The translations under genes and the position numbers were made by a program. Below are positions 43,555-51,472 of a stretch of 55,297 nucleotides of DNA, one piece after another. The notes beneath the pieces were generated by a model. The model was not told the DNA's origin, searched no databases, and saw only the letters and a list, made by a program, of their open reading frames with translations. Source of the stretch: Planctomycetota bacterium (GTDB lineage: Bacteria > Planctomycetota > UBA1135 > UBA2386); NCBI GenBank assembly GCA_020848735.1, contig JADLHO010000128.1, forward strand, positions 1 through 55,297, read 5' to 3'. Position 1 is the stretch's first letter; each line of letters opens with the position of its first letter.

Positions 43555-45066
43555 TCAGCGCATCACCCACTCGCAGCGGCCGACGATCGAGAAGCGCGTC
43601 GCGAGGTCGTCGTGCTCGAGGCTCAGCACGCCGTCGAGCGCGCGTCGCAGCCCCGTGCGCGCGAGCACGCGACCGCGGTCCCTCGGCTCGAGTCCGTCGA
43701 GGAGCAGCACCGCCTCCGCGGCGCCGTCCACGCGCACCGCGTCGAAGGGACCGCGCGCGCTGCGCATGACCTGCAACGCGATCCCGCTGCGGCCGTCGAG
43801 CTGCGTTTCGAGCACCGCGCGGCCGACCTCGTCGAGGATCGCCTCGAGCTCGCGCGACGGCCGCCGTGCGGCGTGCAGCCGCAATGCCGGCAGCAGGATG
43901 CCCGCCGTGACCCAGATCCGATCGCGCACGAGCTCGCCGCCGCGCGTCTCCCCCTCGCCATAGCGGAAGCTGCGCAGCACCGGGTCGTAGCGCGCGACGA
44001 TGCTCGCGACGAGTCCATCGCAGGCCGCGCGCACCGGCGCGGAGTCGACGAGGCGCAACGACGACTCCAGTTCGAAGAGCGGCCAGGCCTCGTCGCGCAG
44101 GCGATCCGCGGGACCGCGGCGCGGTTCACGTGCGCGCACGCGCGCGGCGAGCGCGCGCACGACGCCCAGCAACTCGTCGAGCAGCTCCCGGTCCGCGCAC
44201 AGCATCGCGACGAGCAAGGCACCGCTCGTCCAGACGTGACCCAGCTCGGGCGCGGCCTCGCGGTGCTCGGCGCCGTGCCGGTGCGGGAGGCCGCTGCGTC
44301 GATCGAGGTCGACGTCGACGAGGTGCCACGCGCATTCGCGCGCGCGCGCCAGGAGCGCCGGATCGTCGTCCGCCAGCGCGAGCCGCGCGAACGCGAGCGT
44401 CGTGTCGAACTCCTGGTTCGTGACCGTCTCTCCCTGCGGCCCGCGCAGGTAGTCGCCGCGGCCGCGCGCACCCGGTGCACGCGGCAGACGCGGGACGGCC
44501 TCGCGGAGCGCCTCGCGCAGTTCGCGGCCGCTGCCGTCGGCCCGCGGCAACACGCCGCGCTCGCGCCAGAACGACGCCTCGAAGCGGACCCGCAGTCGCC
44601 GCTCAGCCAGCGCCTCGGACTCCCTCCGGATCGCCTCGCCGGCGAGGCGTCGCTCCCCGGCGCCGTCGTCCGCCTCGAGCAGGACCCGCCGCTCGCGCGT
44701 GTCGACGCTGCCGTCCGCGTAGCTCCAGGTCGTCCGCCGCAGCTCCGCCGCCGTCTCGCGCTGCTGCTCCGTCACGATGCGACAGACGGGACCGCCAGCC
44801 GGCGCCGACGGTGGAGCACCGCCGAGCAGCACGCGCGCGCGCCCACTCAAGCCGCTCACCACGAGCTCGATCCAGACGTGTTCGCCGATGGCCGGGGCCT
44901 CCGTGGCGAGCGGCGACCACTGGAGCTGCGCCGCGCGCCCCGCGTCGAGCCGCAGCCCGCGTTCGAGGACCCGCACGTCGACGGGGATGCCGAAACGAAC
45001 CGGGCCCTCCGCTTCGACGGCGAACGACGCCACCACCTGGGCCAGCGACAGCAGGACTGCGATCAC
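43555..45066 (-). CDS. Exported YetA/PcRGLX-like alpha/alpha-toroid protein
   Basis: A 503-residue protein with a short signal peptide (IAVLLSLAQVVASFA). The N-terminal 200 residues are beta-rich (PVRFGIPVDVRVLERGLRLDAG). The C-terminal part has the toroid pattern of exo-rhamnogalacturonan-lyase/YetA-like proteins: NQEFDTTLAFARLALADDDPALLARA, HRHGAEHREAAPELGHVWTSGALLVAML and AVLETQLDGRSGIALQVM. It is the last gene of a four-gene operon with a Nudix hydrolase, a glycosyltransferase and an AsnB-like protein. A role in cutting or trimming the surface glycan made by them is inference. The GTG start lies 42 nt after the Nudix stop. It is related by fold to the lipoprotein at 8093. Confidence 0.55.
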   Translation of the reverse strand: MIAVLLSLAQVVASFAVEAEGPVRFGIPVDVRVLERGLRLDAGRAAQLQWSPLATEAPAIGEHVWIELVVSGLSGRARVLLGGAPPSAPAGGPVCRIVTEQQRETAAELRRTTWSYADGSVDTRERRVLLEADDGAGERRLAGEAIRRESEALAERRLRVRFEASFWRERGVLPRADGSGRELREALREAVPRLPRAPGARGRGDYLRGPQGETVTNQEFDTTLAFARLALADDDPALLARARECAWHLVDVDLDRRSGLPHRHGAEHREAAPELGHVWTSGALLVAMLCADRELLDELLGVVRALAARVRAREPRRGPADRLRDEAWPLFELESSLRLVDSAPVRAACDGLVASIVARYDPVLRSFRYGEGETRGGELVRDRIWVTAGILLPALRLHAARRPSRELEAILDEVGRAVLETQLDGRSGIALQVMRSARGPFDAVRVDGAAEAVLLLDGLEPRDRGRVLARTGLRRALDGVLSLEHDDLATRFSIVGRCEWVMR

Positions 45067-45108
45067 GGCGCGCGAGGTGCATCGTTCGCCCGGGCGGTCA
45101 CGCGGACT

Positions 45109-45597
45109 TCACGCGGGATCGTCCCAGCGCGAGCGGAACCAGTGCCCGCCCTGACGGAGCCACTCGCGGAAGCTGTCGTGGTAGGGCGCGTGCAGTCGCT
45201 CGTCGATCTCCGACGGCGAGAGCCAGGCGACGTCGAGGATCTCGTTCCCCGCGCGCGGTTCACCGACGAGCGCGGGGAGCGCGAAGAAGAACGAGCGCCA
45301 CGCATGGCGGCGCCGCCCCCGCGCCACGCGCTCGCCCTCCTGCACGAAGAGGAACTCGGCCGGACCGCGCAGCGCGAGCCCCGTCTCCTCGTCGAGCTCG
45401 CGGGCCAGGGCCTCGATCAGGAGTTCGCCGGGTTCCACCTGACCGCCGGGCAGGTCCCAGGTGGTCGTCGGCACGCCGTGCACGACGCGCGCGTTCTGCA
45501 CCATGAGGATGCGCTCGCCCCGACGCACGACGGCGAAGACGCCGAGGAAGTCGAGATGGCCCAGCTGCGGCGCCCGGACATCGTCGGATGCGGTCAC
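45109..45597 (-). CDS. Nudix hydrolase
   Basis: A 162-residue Mg-dependent pyrophosphohydrolase. The Nudix box is complete: GQVEPGE, seven residues, then RELDEETGL. The substrate side (FLGVFAVVRRGERILMVQNARVV and TWDLPGGQ) is typical of the NUDIX superfamily without a further specificity motif. It would remove a nucleoside diphosphate-linked compound. GTG 45597 overlaps the stop of the glycosyltransferase gene (GTGA). The location between a glycosyltransferase and a toroid protein suggests nucleotide-sugar turnover, but this is inference. Confidence 0.9.
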   Translation of the reverse strand: MTASDDVRAPQLGHLDFLGVFAVVRRGERILMVQNARVVHGVPTTTWDLPGGQVEPGELLIEALARELDEETGLALRGPAEFLFVQEGERVARGRRRHAWRSFFFALPALVGEPRAGNEILDVAWLSPSEIDERLHAPYHDSFREWLRQGGHWFRSRWDDPA

Positions 45598-46793
45598 GGT
45601 GCTCCTCGCGCGCGGTCGGGGAGCCCACGCGTCGCGCGCCGCGCTCGCGCCGCCGCGTATTCCTCGAGCAGCCGTGCCGCCACCGCCCGCGGCGCGCAGG
45701 CCGCAGCGAGCGCCGCGGCGCCCGGGCCGACGCGCGGTCGCCCCGCGCGCACGAACTCGCGCACGCTCTCGGCGAGCCCCCGCACGCCCTCGCCCTCCGC
45801 GACGAGTCGCGTCGCAGGACAGGCCTCCGCGAGATCGCGGAGACCGGGGACGTCGAAGCCGAGCGTGGGCACGCCGGCCGCGGTCGCCTCCACGCCGACG
45901 ATCGGGAAGCCCTCGCGCCGGCTCGGCAGCACCAGGAGATCGAGCGCCGCGACGAGGGCCGCGGGCGCCGCACTCGTCGGCAGCACGCGCAGGCGCCCGT
46001 CGAGCCGCGTCGCCGCCGCGCGCAGGACCGCGGCGCGCGGCCCGTCACCCGCGGCGATGCCCACGGCATCCGGCAGCTCGGCGAGCAACGCCGCGAAGAG
46101 CTCCGGTCGCTTGATGTCGACCATGCGCCCGAGGAAGCCCAGCACGAGCGTGCCCTCGTCGAGACCGAGATCGTGCCGTGCCGCGCTCCGCTCGGCGCGC
46201 GCGAAGTCCTCGAGCGCGACGGCCGGCGGCACGACGCGCACGTCGTGCGCCACGCGCAGCGCCTCGAGCTCATCGCGACAGCTCGCGCTCACCGCGATCA
46301 GCAGATCGCTGCGCGCGGCGAACCGACGCTCGAGGGCACAGAGCGCGCGCGAGCGCCAGGGGCCGACGTAATCCGCGAGCACCAGTCCGTGGAAGGTGTG
46401 CGCGACGATCGTCTCGCGCGCGCCGCGCGCCGCGAGCCGTGCGAGCCAGCCCGCCTTGCTCGTGTGCGAGTGCAGCACGTCGGGATGGAACGCGGTGAGC
46501 AGCCGGCGCAGCGTGCGCAGCGCGGCGAGGTCGGCGAGGGGCGCGAGCCGCCGGCCGAGGGTCGGCACCACGCAGATGCCGCTCGCCTCGCGTCCGCGCT
46601 GCAGCGCGTCGGCGAGCGACAGCAACGGAATGCCCAGCTCCGCCAGCGGGAGTGCGGCCTCGTCCGCGCGGCAGCGACCGGTGACGAGCAGCGTGCGCGC
46701 GCCCAGCGCGGCATGCGCATGCCAGAGCGCGACCGCCTGACGCATGGGCCCGCCGACGTTGGGCCGCGTGATCACGCGCAGGATCCGTGTCAC
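45594..46793 (-). CDS. Family 4 glycosyltransferase
   Basis: A 399-residue GT-B retaining glycosyltransferase. N-terminal acceptor domain: RILRVITRPNVGGPMRQAVALWHA, FHPDVLHSHTSKAGWLARLAA, and ETIVAHTFHGLVLADYVGPW. C-terminal nucleotide-sugar domain: VLGFLGRMVDIKRPELFAALL, and the E-x7-E motif EGFPIVGVEA with PTLGFDVPGLRDL. The opening is typical of WcaL/PelF-like exopolysaccharide transferases. GTG 46793 overlaps the AsnB-like stop by four bases, so both are made together. The sugar is unknown. A Nudix hydrolase gene follows, overlapping by GTGA. Confidence 0.9.
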   Translation of the reverse strand: MTRILRVITRPNVGGPMRQAVALWHAHAALGARTLLVTGRCRADEAALPLAELGIPLLSLADALQRGREASGICVVPTLGRRLAPLADLAALRTLRRLLTAFHPDVLHSHTSKAGWLARLAARGARETIVAHTFHGLVLADYVGPWRSRALCALERRFAARSDLLIAVSASCRDELEALRVAHDVRVVPPAVALEDFARAERSAARHDLGLDEGTLVLGFLGRMVDIKRPELFAALLAELPDAVGIAAGDGPRAAVLRAAATRLDGRLRVLPTSAAPAALVAALDLLVLPSRREGFPIVGVEATAAGVPTLGFDVPGLRDLAEACPATRLVAEGEGVRGLAESVREFVRAGRPRVGPGAAALAAACAPRAVAARLLEEYAAARARRATRGLPDRARGAP

Positions 46794-48535
46794 GCGGAGT
46801 CCTCCGCGGCGCGTTCGGCCAGCTCCTCGGCGACGAGCAACCAGAGCGCGTGCCCGAGCGCGAGTTCGCCGCGGCGTTGCCGTGCCACGCAGTCGCGCAC
46901 GCCATCGGCGCGCAGCCAGCGGCGCCCGAGCGAGCGCGGATCGAGCAGGATCGCCGCGAGGCGTTCGTCCTCGCGCCACCAGCGATCGAGCGGCAGGGCG
47001 AAGCCGCGCTTGCGCTGCGCGAGGTGGCCGGGCGGCAGCCGCGCCGCGAACTCCGCGCGCAGGGGCCGCTTGCCGAGCACCGCCTGCGGCGCGAGCGCGA
47101 GCTCGCGGCACGCGAGCACCGCCGGGTCGAGGAAGGGACAGCGGCCCTCGACCTGCGCGGCGAGCATCGCGACGTCGAGCTTCGGCAGCAGATCCCCGCG
47201 CAGGTAGGTCTCGAGTTCGCGCTCGCGCACCGCCGCCCAGCCGCTCGACCGGAGCGCCGGCAGCTCGCCGTCGGCGAATCCGGGTGCGAGCACGCGGGCG
47301 CGGAAGGCCGGCGGCGCGACCTCGAGCAGCGCGGCGTGACGATCCACGGCCGCCGCCGCGCGCCGCCAGCGCGCCGCGCGCGCCATCGACCAGGGATCGG
47401 GAGCGGGCCAGGTCCGCGCGAGCGCACGCGGGACGAACTGCAACGTGCGCAGCGCGCGATGCCGCGGATAGCCGAGGAAGAGCTCGTCCGCGCCCTCGCC
47501 CGAGAGCAGCACGCGCACGCCGTTCCGTGCCGCGGCGCGCGCGAGCGCGTACACCGCGCGCACCGACGGATCGCCCAGCGGCAGGCCCGCCGCCGCCGCG
47601 AGCTCGGGAGCCGCATCGAGCAGCTCCGGCCCGGCGTCGACCGCGATCAGCTCGAGTCCGCAGTGCGCCGCGACCGCGCGCGCGCGTGCCCGCTCGTCGC
47701 TCGGCTCGCCCCGGGCGCAGAACTGGAAGGCGCGCGGCGCACGGTCTTGCCGCGCGAGCTCGGCCGCCACGCACGCGCTGTCGATGCCGCCCGAGAGCGC
47801 GAGCCCGAGTCCGACCTCCGCGGTCGCGCAGCGTCCGACCGCCGCCGCGAAGGCCTCGCGGAACGGCGCAGCGGCGCTCGGCTGCGGCGCCTGGGGTGTG
47901 CGCACGAGTCCACCCCCGGCCCCGCGGACGCGGAAGACGCCACTCGGCACGGCATGGACCGTCGCGCCCGTCGCGCCCTTTGGCGACTCGGGCAAGGCGC
48001 CGAAGCGCAGCGCGATCGCGCGCGTCGCGTCGTCGCGCGGCTGCGGCCAACCCAGCGCGCGCAGCGCGGGCAGGGTCGAGGCGAACGCGAGGACGCGCCC
48101 GCGTTCCTGCACCGCATAGAGCGGCTTCTCGCCGCAGGGATCGCGACCGAGCCAGAGCTCGTCCTGCTCCGGATCGACGATCGCGAACGCATGCGGACCG
48201 TGGAGCGACGCGAGTCCAAACGCCCCGTCGGCGGCGAGCCGCAGCAGCAGCAGCTCCGTGTCGTTGCGCGTCCGCGCGTCGGCGAAGCGGGGCCACTGGG
48301 ATGCGGCGTCCGTCAGCGCCCCGTTGAGCACCGCGGCCCGGCCGGTCCGCGCGCAGAGGATCGGCTGATCGTGGGCGCGATCGGTGATCGCGAGGCGTGC
48401 GACGCCGAGGGTCCAGTCCCCCACGTCGAGCCGTCGTGATGCGTCACGCCCGCGCCAGCCGAGACGCGCGAGCGCCGCGGCGAAACGCTCGTCATCGACC
48501 CGCAGGGATCGCCGGACACCGAGGATGCCGCACAC
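46790..48535 (-). CDS. Asparagine synthase-like glutamine amidotransferase
   Basis: A 581-residue AsnB-type protein. Cys2 (MCGILG) is the N-terminal nucleophile of the class II glutaminase domain. LGVARLAITDRAHDQPIL, NDTELLLLRL and GRDPCGEKPLY follow. The expected NGE of the glutamine pocket reads NGA (LNGALTD), so glutaminase activity may be weakened. The synthetase domain has the PP-loop LALSGGIDSACVAAEL and LLSGEGADELFLGYPRHR. In glycan clusters such proteins amidate sugars or lipid carriers. GTG 48535 lies 9 nt after TAAGGT. Its 3' end overlaps the glycosyltransferase gene. A DUF5658 gene ends 42 bp upstream in the same direction. Confidence 0.85.
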   Translation of the reverse strand: MCGILGVRRSLRVDDERFAAALARLGWRGRDASRRLDVGDWTLGVARLAITDRAHDQPILCARTGRAAVLNGALTDAASQWPRFADARTRNDTELLLLRLAADGAFGLASLHGPHAFAIVDPEQDELWLGRDPCGEKPLYAVQERGRVLAFASTLPALRALGWPQPRDDATRAIALRFGALPESPKGATGATVHAVPSGVFRVRGAGGGLVRTPQAPQPSAAAPFREAFAAAVGRCATAEVGLGLALSGGIDSACVAAELARQDRAPRAFQFCARGEPSDERARARAVAAHCGLELIAVDAGPELLDAAPELAAAAGLPLGDPSVRAVYALARAAARNGVRVLLSGEGADELFLGYPRHRALRTLQFVPRALARTWPAPDPWSMARAARWRRAAAAVDRHAALLEVAPPAFRARVLAPGFADGELPALRSSGWAAVRERELETYLRGDLLPKLDVAMLAAQVEGRCPFLDPAVLACRELALAPQAVLGKRPLRAEFAARLPPGHLAQRKRGFALPLDRWWREDERLAAILLDPRSLGRRWLRADGVRDCVARQRRGELALGHALWLLVAEELAERAAEDSA

Positions 48536-48544
48536 GCGGCTGAG

Positions 48545-48550
48545 ACCTTA
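48545..48550 (-). promoter_or_regulatory. Putative -10 hexamer 9 nt before the AsnB-like start
   Basis: TAAGGT on the minus strand ends 9 nt before GTG 48535, giving a nearly leaderless message for the asnB-like operon. No Shine-Dalgarno is present before the start. Confidence 0.4.
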
Positions 48551-48577
48551 GCGAGCGCCGCGGCCTTCCGCGCGCGC

Positions 48578-49093
48578 TCAGGCGACGTGCGCGAAGAGCC
48601 AGAGGTGCCAGCCGAGCAGCACCGTGTAGCCACCCAGCACGACGCCGAGACCGAACTTCGCGGTCTTGAAGTTCTTGGCGACGGTCAGCACCGCCACGCA
48701 GATGCCGATGCCGACGCTCTTGAGGGCGACGAAGGGCCAGATCCCGACGCGCAGCACCGCGTCGACCAGCGGGTTCAGTTCCTGGCCGCCGTGAGAGAGG
48801 AAGTAGATGGTGAAGAACGCGTCGAGGAAGTTGAGCGCGACGATCGCGACGACCACGAGGAAGAGCCAGGAGCCGTGCACGTCGACGAAGACTTCGCGCT
48901 CGTCCTCGCTCCGTCGCCCCGCCTGGCTGCGACGACCGCCGAAGAACGTGTAGCGGGAGAGGAAGGGGGTCGGTCGGCGCCGCCGGTCCGGCCCCCGGTA
49001 GGGGGCGCTGGCCGGGTCCTGATCCTGCGGAACGACGAGCGGCTGGGAGGCGAGAGCGGTCACGTGGAGACTGTACGACACGCTCAGGCGCAT
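48578..49093 (-). CDS. DUF5658 membrane protein
   Basis: A 171-residue integral membrane protein that fits DUF5658. An N-terminal hydrophilic part contains YRGPDRRRRPTPFLSRYTFFGGRR. Then a first helix with FLVVVAIVALNFLDAFFTIYFL and GGQELNPLVDAVL follow, both family marks. Three more hydrophobic helices end with LLGWHLWLF. The function of the domain is unknown to me. ATG 49093 starts a short basic N-terminus. Transcription direction matches the downstream asnB-like gene (42 bp apart), so it may feed that operon. Upstream it is separated by 82 bp from a lipoprotein gene. Confidence 0.8.
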   Translation of the reverse strand: MRLSVSYSLHVTALASQPLVVPQDQDPASAPYRGPDRRRRPTPFLSRYTFFGGRRSQAGRRSEDEREVFVDVHGSWLFLVVVAIVALNFLDAFFTIYFLSHGGQELNPLVDAVLRVGIWPFVALKSVGIGICVAVLTVAKNFKTAKFGLGVVLGGYTVLLGWHLWLFAHVA

Positions 49094-49175
49094 TGCGGAT
49101 CCGGCTCGGCGCCGCGTCGCGCAGCCGCCGCTGCCAAGGGCCTTCGGGCCGCGAGAATTCCTCGCGCCGCACCGC

Positions 49176-49607
49176 TCAGCGCGGCGTCGCGCGCCAGTGC
49201 AGCTCGAGCTGGCGGCCCTCGAGATCGACGGCGAAGCCACCGTCCCAGCGCCGCGTGCCGGCGCCCGGCGGCAGTTCGGCCCGGGTGAGACTCCAGATCA
49301 GCGTGAAGTCGAGCTCGTCCTGGAAGGCGAGCGCGGCGGGCTTGCCGTCGACGAGCTTGCTCAGACCACCGGCGCCCTCGCGCACGAACTCGACGCGCTG
49401 TCCGTCCTTCGTCGTCGTCCACACGAAGCGCGCGGGATCGAACGCGAGCTGCCCGAGGAGACTGCGCCGGCTGCCGGCGTCGACGATCTCGATCCGCAGC
49501 TCGCCGTGGAAGTTCTCCATCTCCGCGAGCGTGGACGCTTCCTCACGACACGCGCCCAGCGCGGCGAGGAGGACGAGGGCGGCGACGCTGGGACGGATCC
49601 GCGGCAC
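49176..49607 (-). CDS. Small lipoprotein, unknown function
   Basis: A 143-residue predicted lipoprotein. From GTG 49607 it reads PRIRPSVAALVLLAALGAC, with lipobox LGAC (Cys20). The mature part is beta-rich: MENFHGELRIEIVDAGSRRSLLGQLAFDP, FVWTTTKDGQRVEFVREGAGG, WDGGFAVDLEGRQLELHWRAT. This suggests a small beta sandwich or barrel like periplasmic domains. TTG 49679 would extend it by 24 Arg-rich residues and remove the signal-like start, so GTG is preferred. It diverges from the rRNA methyltransferase gene with 104 bp between. The 82 bp to the DUF5658 gene are featureless. Confidence 0.65.
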   Translation of the reverse strand: MPRIRPSVAALVLLAALGACREEASTLAEMENFHGELRIEIVDAGSRRSLLGQLAFDPARFVWTTTKDGQRVEFVREGAGGLSKLVDGKPAALAFQDELDFTLIWSLTRAELPPGAGTRRWDGGFAVDLEGRQLELHWRATPR

Positions 49608-49698
49608 GGCGCGATGAGAACGGGCCGTCCTGCGTGCCGCAACCGCGCTGCGGCGGGATTCGCGTGGCTCCGCTCTCAACGACGGCGCGCTTTCCGCC

Positions 49699-49704
49699 TA
49701 CAAG
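49699..49704 (+). promoter_or_regulatory. Putative -10 hexamer 7 nt before the RlmI-like start
   Basis: TACAAG ends 7 nt before GTG 49712. The overlapping AAGGA could serve as a Shine-Dalgarno instead, if the true start site is further upstream. Either way GTG 49712 is favoured. Confidence 0.3.
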
Positions 49705-49711
49705 GACCCGC

Positions 49712-50872
49712 GTGCTGCCCGAGCTGCGTCTCAAGATCCGCGTCCACGGCCGTCATCCGTGGTTCTTCCGCAAGATGATCCAGCGGCCCGAGCGGGTCGT
49801 GCCGGCGGGGTCTTGCGTGCGCGTCGTCGACCGCGATGGACGCGCGGTCGGCATCGGCTTCTACAACCCGCGCACCGAGCTCGCGCTGCGCATGGTCGCG
49901 CGCGAGGGTGACGCGCACGCGAGCGAGGACGCCGACGCGATGCTCGCCGCGTTGCTGGACGCGGCGCTCGCGCTGCGCGAGGACGTGCTGCAGTTGCCGA
50001 AGGTCAGCGACGGCTACCGCCTCGTGCACGCCGACGGCGACGGCTTCCCCGGCCTCATCCTCGACAAGCTCGGCGACGCGATCGTCGCGCAGGTCTTCTC
50101 GCTCGCGGTGCAGAAGCGCATCGAGCGCATCGGCGAGCGCCTGCTCGCCCGCTGGCCGCGCTCGCGCCTCGTGCTCACGATCGATCCCACCGCCAAGGAG
50201 CGCGAAGGGCTCGAGAACGTGCCGCCCCCGGGTCGCGTCGAGGTCGAGGTCGTCGAGCACGGGGTGCGCTATGCGGTCCGTGCGGGTCACGGGCACAAGA
50301 CCGGCTTCTTCGCCGACCAGCGCGACAACCGTCAGCTCGTGCGACGGCTCGCGAAGGGCCGCCGCGTGCTCGACCTCTGCTGCAATGCCGGCGGCTTCGC
50401 GCTCAATGCGGTCCGCGGCGGCGCGCGCGAGGTCGTGGCCCTCGACCTCGACGAGGCCTCGGTCGAACGCACGCGCGAGAACGCCGCGCGCAATGACTGC
50501 AGGCTCGAGGTCCGCCACGGCGACGCCTTCGACGCACTGCGCGAGCTGCGACCGAACGGCTTCGACCTGCTCGTGCTCGATCCCCCCAAGTGGGCCAATG
50601 GCAAGGACGAGCTCGAGGACGGTGCGCGCCGCTACTTCGACTTCAATCGCCTGGCCTTCGACCGCGCCCCGCGCGGCGCGTTGGTCCTGAGCTGCTCGTG
50701 CTCGGGCGCCCTCAGCGAGGCGCGCTTCCTCGCGATCCTGCGCGACGCCGCCGCCGAAGCCGGTCGCGACGTGCGCGTGCTCGAACTGCGCGGTGCCGGT
50801 CCCGATCACCCCGTCGCGCTCGAATGCGCCGAGACGCGCTACCTCAAGGCCGTCCTGATGGAGCTGCGATGA
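49712..50872 (+). CDS. RlmI-like class I SAM-dependent rRNA methyltransferase
   Basis: A 386-residue RNA cytosine-5 methyltransferase of the RlmI/RlmK family. The N-terminal PUA-like domain has IRVHGRHPWFFRKMIQ and GIGFYNPRTELALRMV. The EEHUD-like middle has SDGYRLVHADGDGFPGLILDKLGD. The Rossmann domain has GHKTGFFADQRDNR, RVLDLCCNAGGFALNA (SAM loop) and DLLVLDPPKWA. The catalytic cysteine motif is SCSCSGAL. The target in E. coli is C1962 of 23S rRNA; the same site is likely but unproven here. Its stop overlaps the next ATG (ATGA). GTG 49712 opens the PUA domain. Confidence 0.88.
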   Translation: MLPELRLKIRVHGRHPWFFRKMIQRPERVVPAGSCVRVVDRDGRAVGIGFYNPRTELALRMVAREGDAHASEDADAMLAALLDAALALREDVLQLPKVSDGYRLVHADGDGFPGLILDKLGDAIVAQVFSLAVQKRIERIGERLLARWPRSRLVLTIDPTAKEREGLENVPPPGRVEVEVVEHGVRYAVRAGHGHKTGFFADQRDNRQLVRRLAKGRRVLDLCCNAGGFALNAVRGGAREVVALDLDEASVERTRENAARNDCRLEVRHGDAFDALRELRPNGFDLLVLDPPKWANGKDELEDGARRYFDFNRLAFDRAPRGALVLSCSCSGALSEARFLAILRDAAAEAGRDVRVLELRGAGPDHPVALECAETRYLKAVLMELR

Positions 50873-51420
50873 TCGACGACGCGCGGCTGAGAGCGGTGCT
50901 GGATCCCCCGCCGGCGGCCTTCCACGTGAAGCCCGGCCTGCGCCTCGCCGCCGTGCTCGTGCCCTGGCTCACGCGCGACGGCGAGGACTTCCTCCTGCTC
51001 ACGCGCCGCCGCGACGATCAGCCCCACCACCCCGGCCAGATCGCCTTGCCCGGCGGCGCGCGCGAAGGCGATGAGGATCCGGTGGCCTGTGCATTGCGCG
51101 AGTGCGAGGAGGAGATCGGACTGCAGCGCGAGCGCGTGCTCGTCCTCGGGGGATTGCCGCCGCGCGCCAGCATCGCGAGCTATTGGGTCCACGTCGTGGT
51201 CGGCCGCGTGCTCGCGGACCTCGAGCTGCGACCCGACCCCCGCGAAGTCGCCAGCGTGCGGGCCTGGCCCCTGGCCGTCCTGCGTGATCCCTCGCGGTGG
51301 GTCGAACGCCCCCCCGCGTCCGACCCGAGCCGACGTGCGATGCCACACCTCGATTGGGAAGGCGAGACCCTCTGGGGCCTGACGGCGCGCTTCGTCATGG
51401 ACCTCTGTGCCCGGCTGTGA
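50869..51420 (+). CDS. CoA pyrophosphatase-type Nudix hydrolase
   Basis: A 183-residue Nudix enzyme of the CoA diphosphatase subgroup. The UPF0035-like motif LLLTRRRDDQPHHPGQIALPGG precedes the Nudix box GAREGDEDPVACALRECEEEIGL. The pattern G-x5-E-x7-REUxEExGU is complete. Such enzymes cleave CoA to 4'-phosphopantetheine and 3',5'-ADP; dephospho-CoA or other nucleotides are alternatives. It overlaps the rRNA methyltransferase by ATGA, so the two are coproduced. The following methyltransferase starts 52 bp later. Cytosolic; no signal. Confidence 0.88.
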   Translation: MIDDARLRAVLDPPPAAFHVKPGLRLAAVLVPWLTRDGEDFLLLTRRRDDQPHHPGQIALPGGAREGDEDPVACALRECEEEIGLQRERVLVLGGLPPRASIASYWVHVVVGRVLADLELRPDPREVASVRAWPLAVLRDPSRWVERPPASDPSRRAMPHLDWEGETLWGLTARFVMDLCARL

Positions 51421-51472
51421 TCGCGCAGAGCCACGCGCGGTCGAGATCACGCCCGCCGGGAGCCATGCACTG

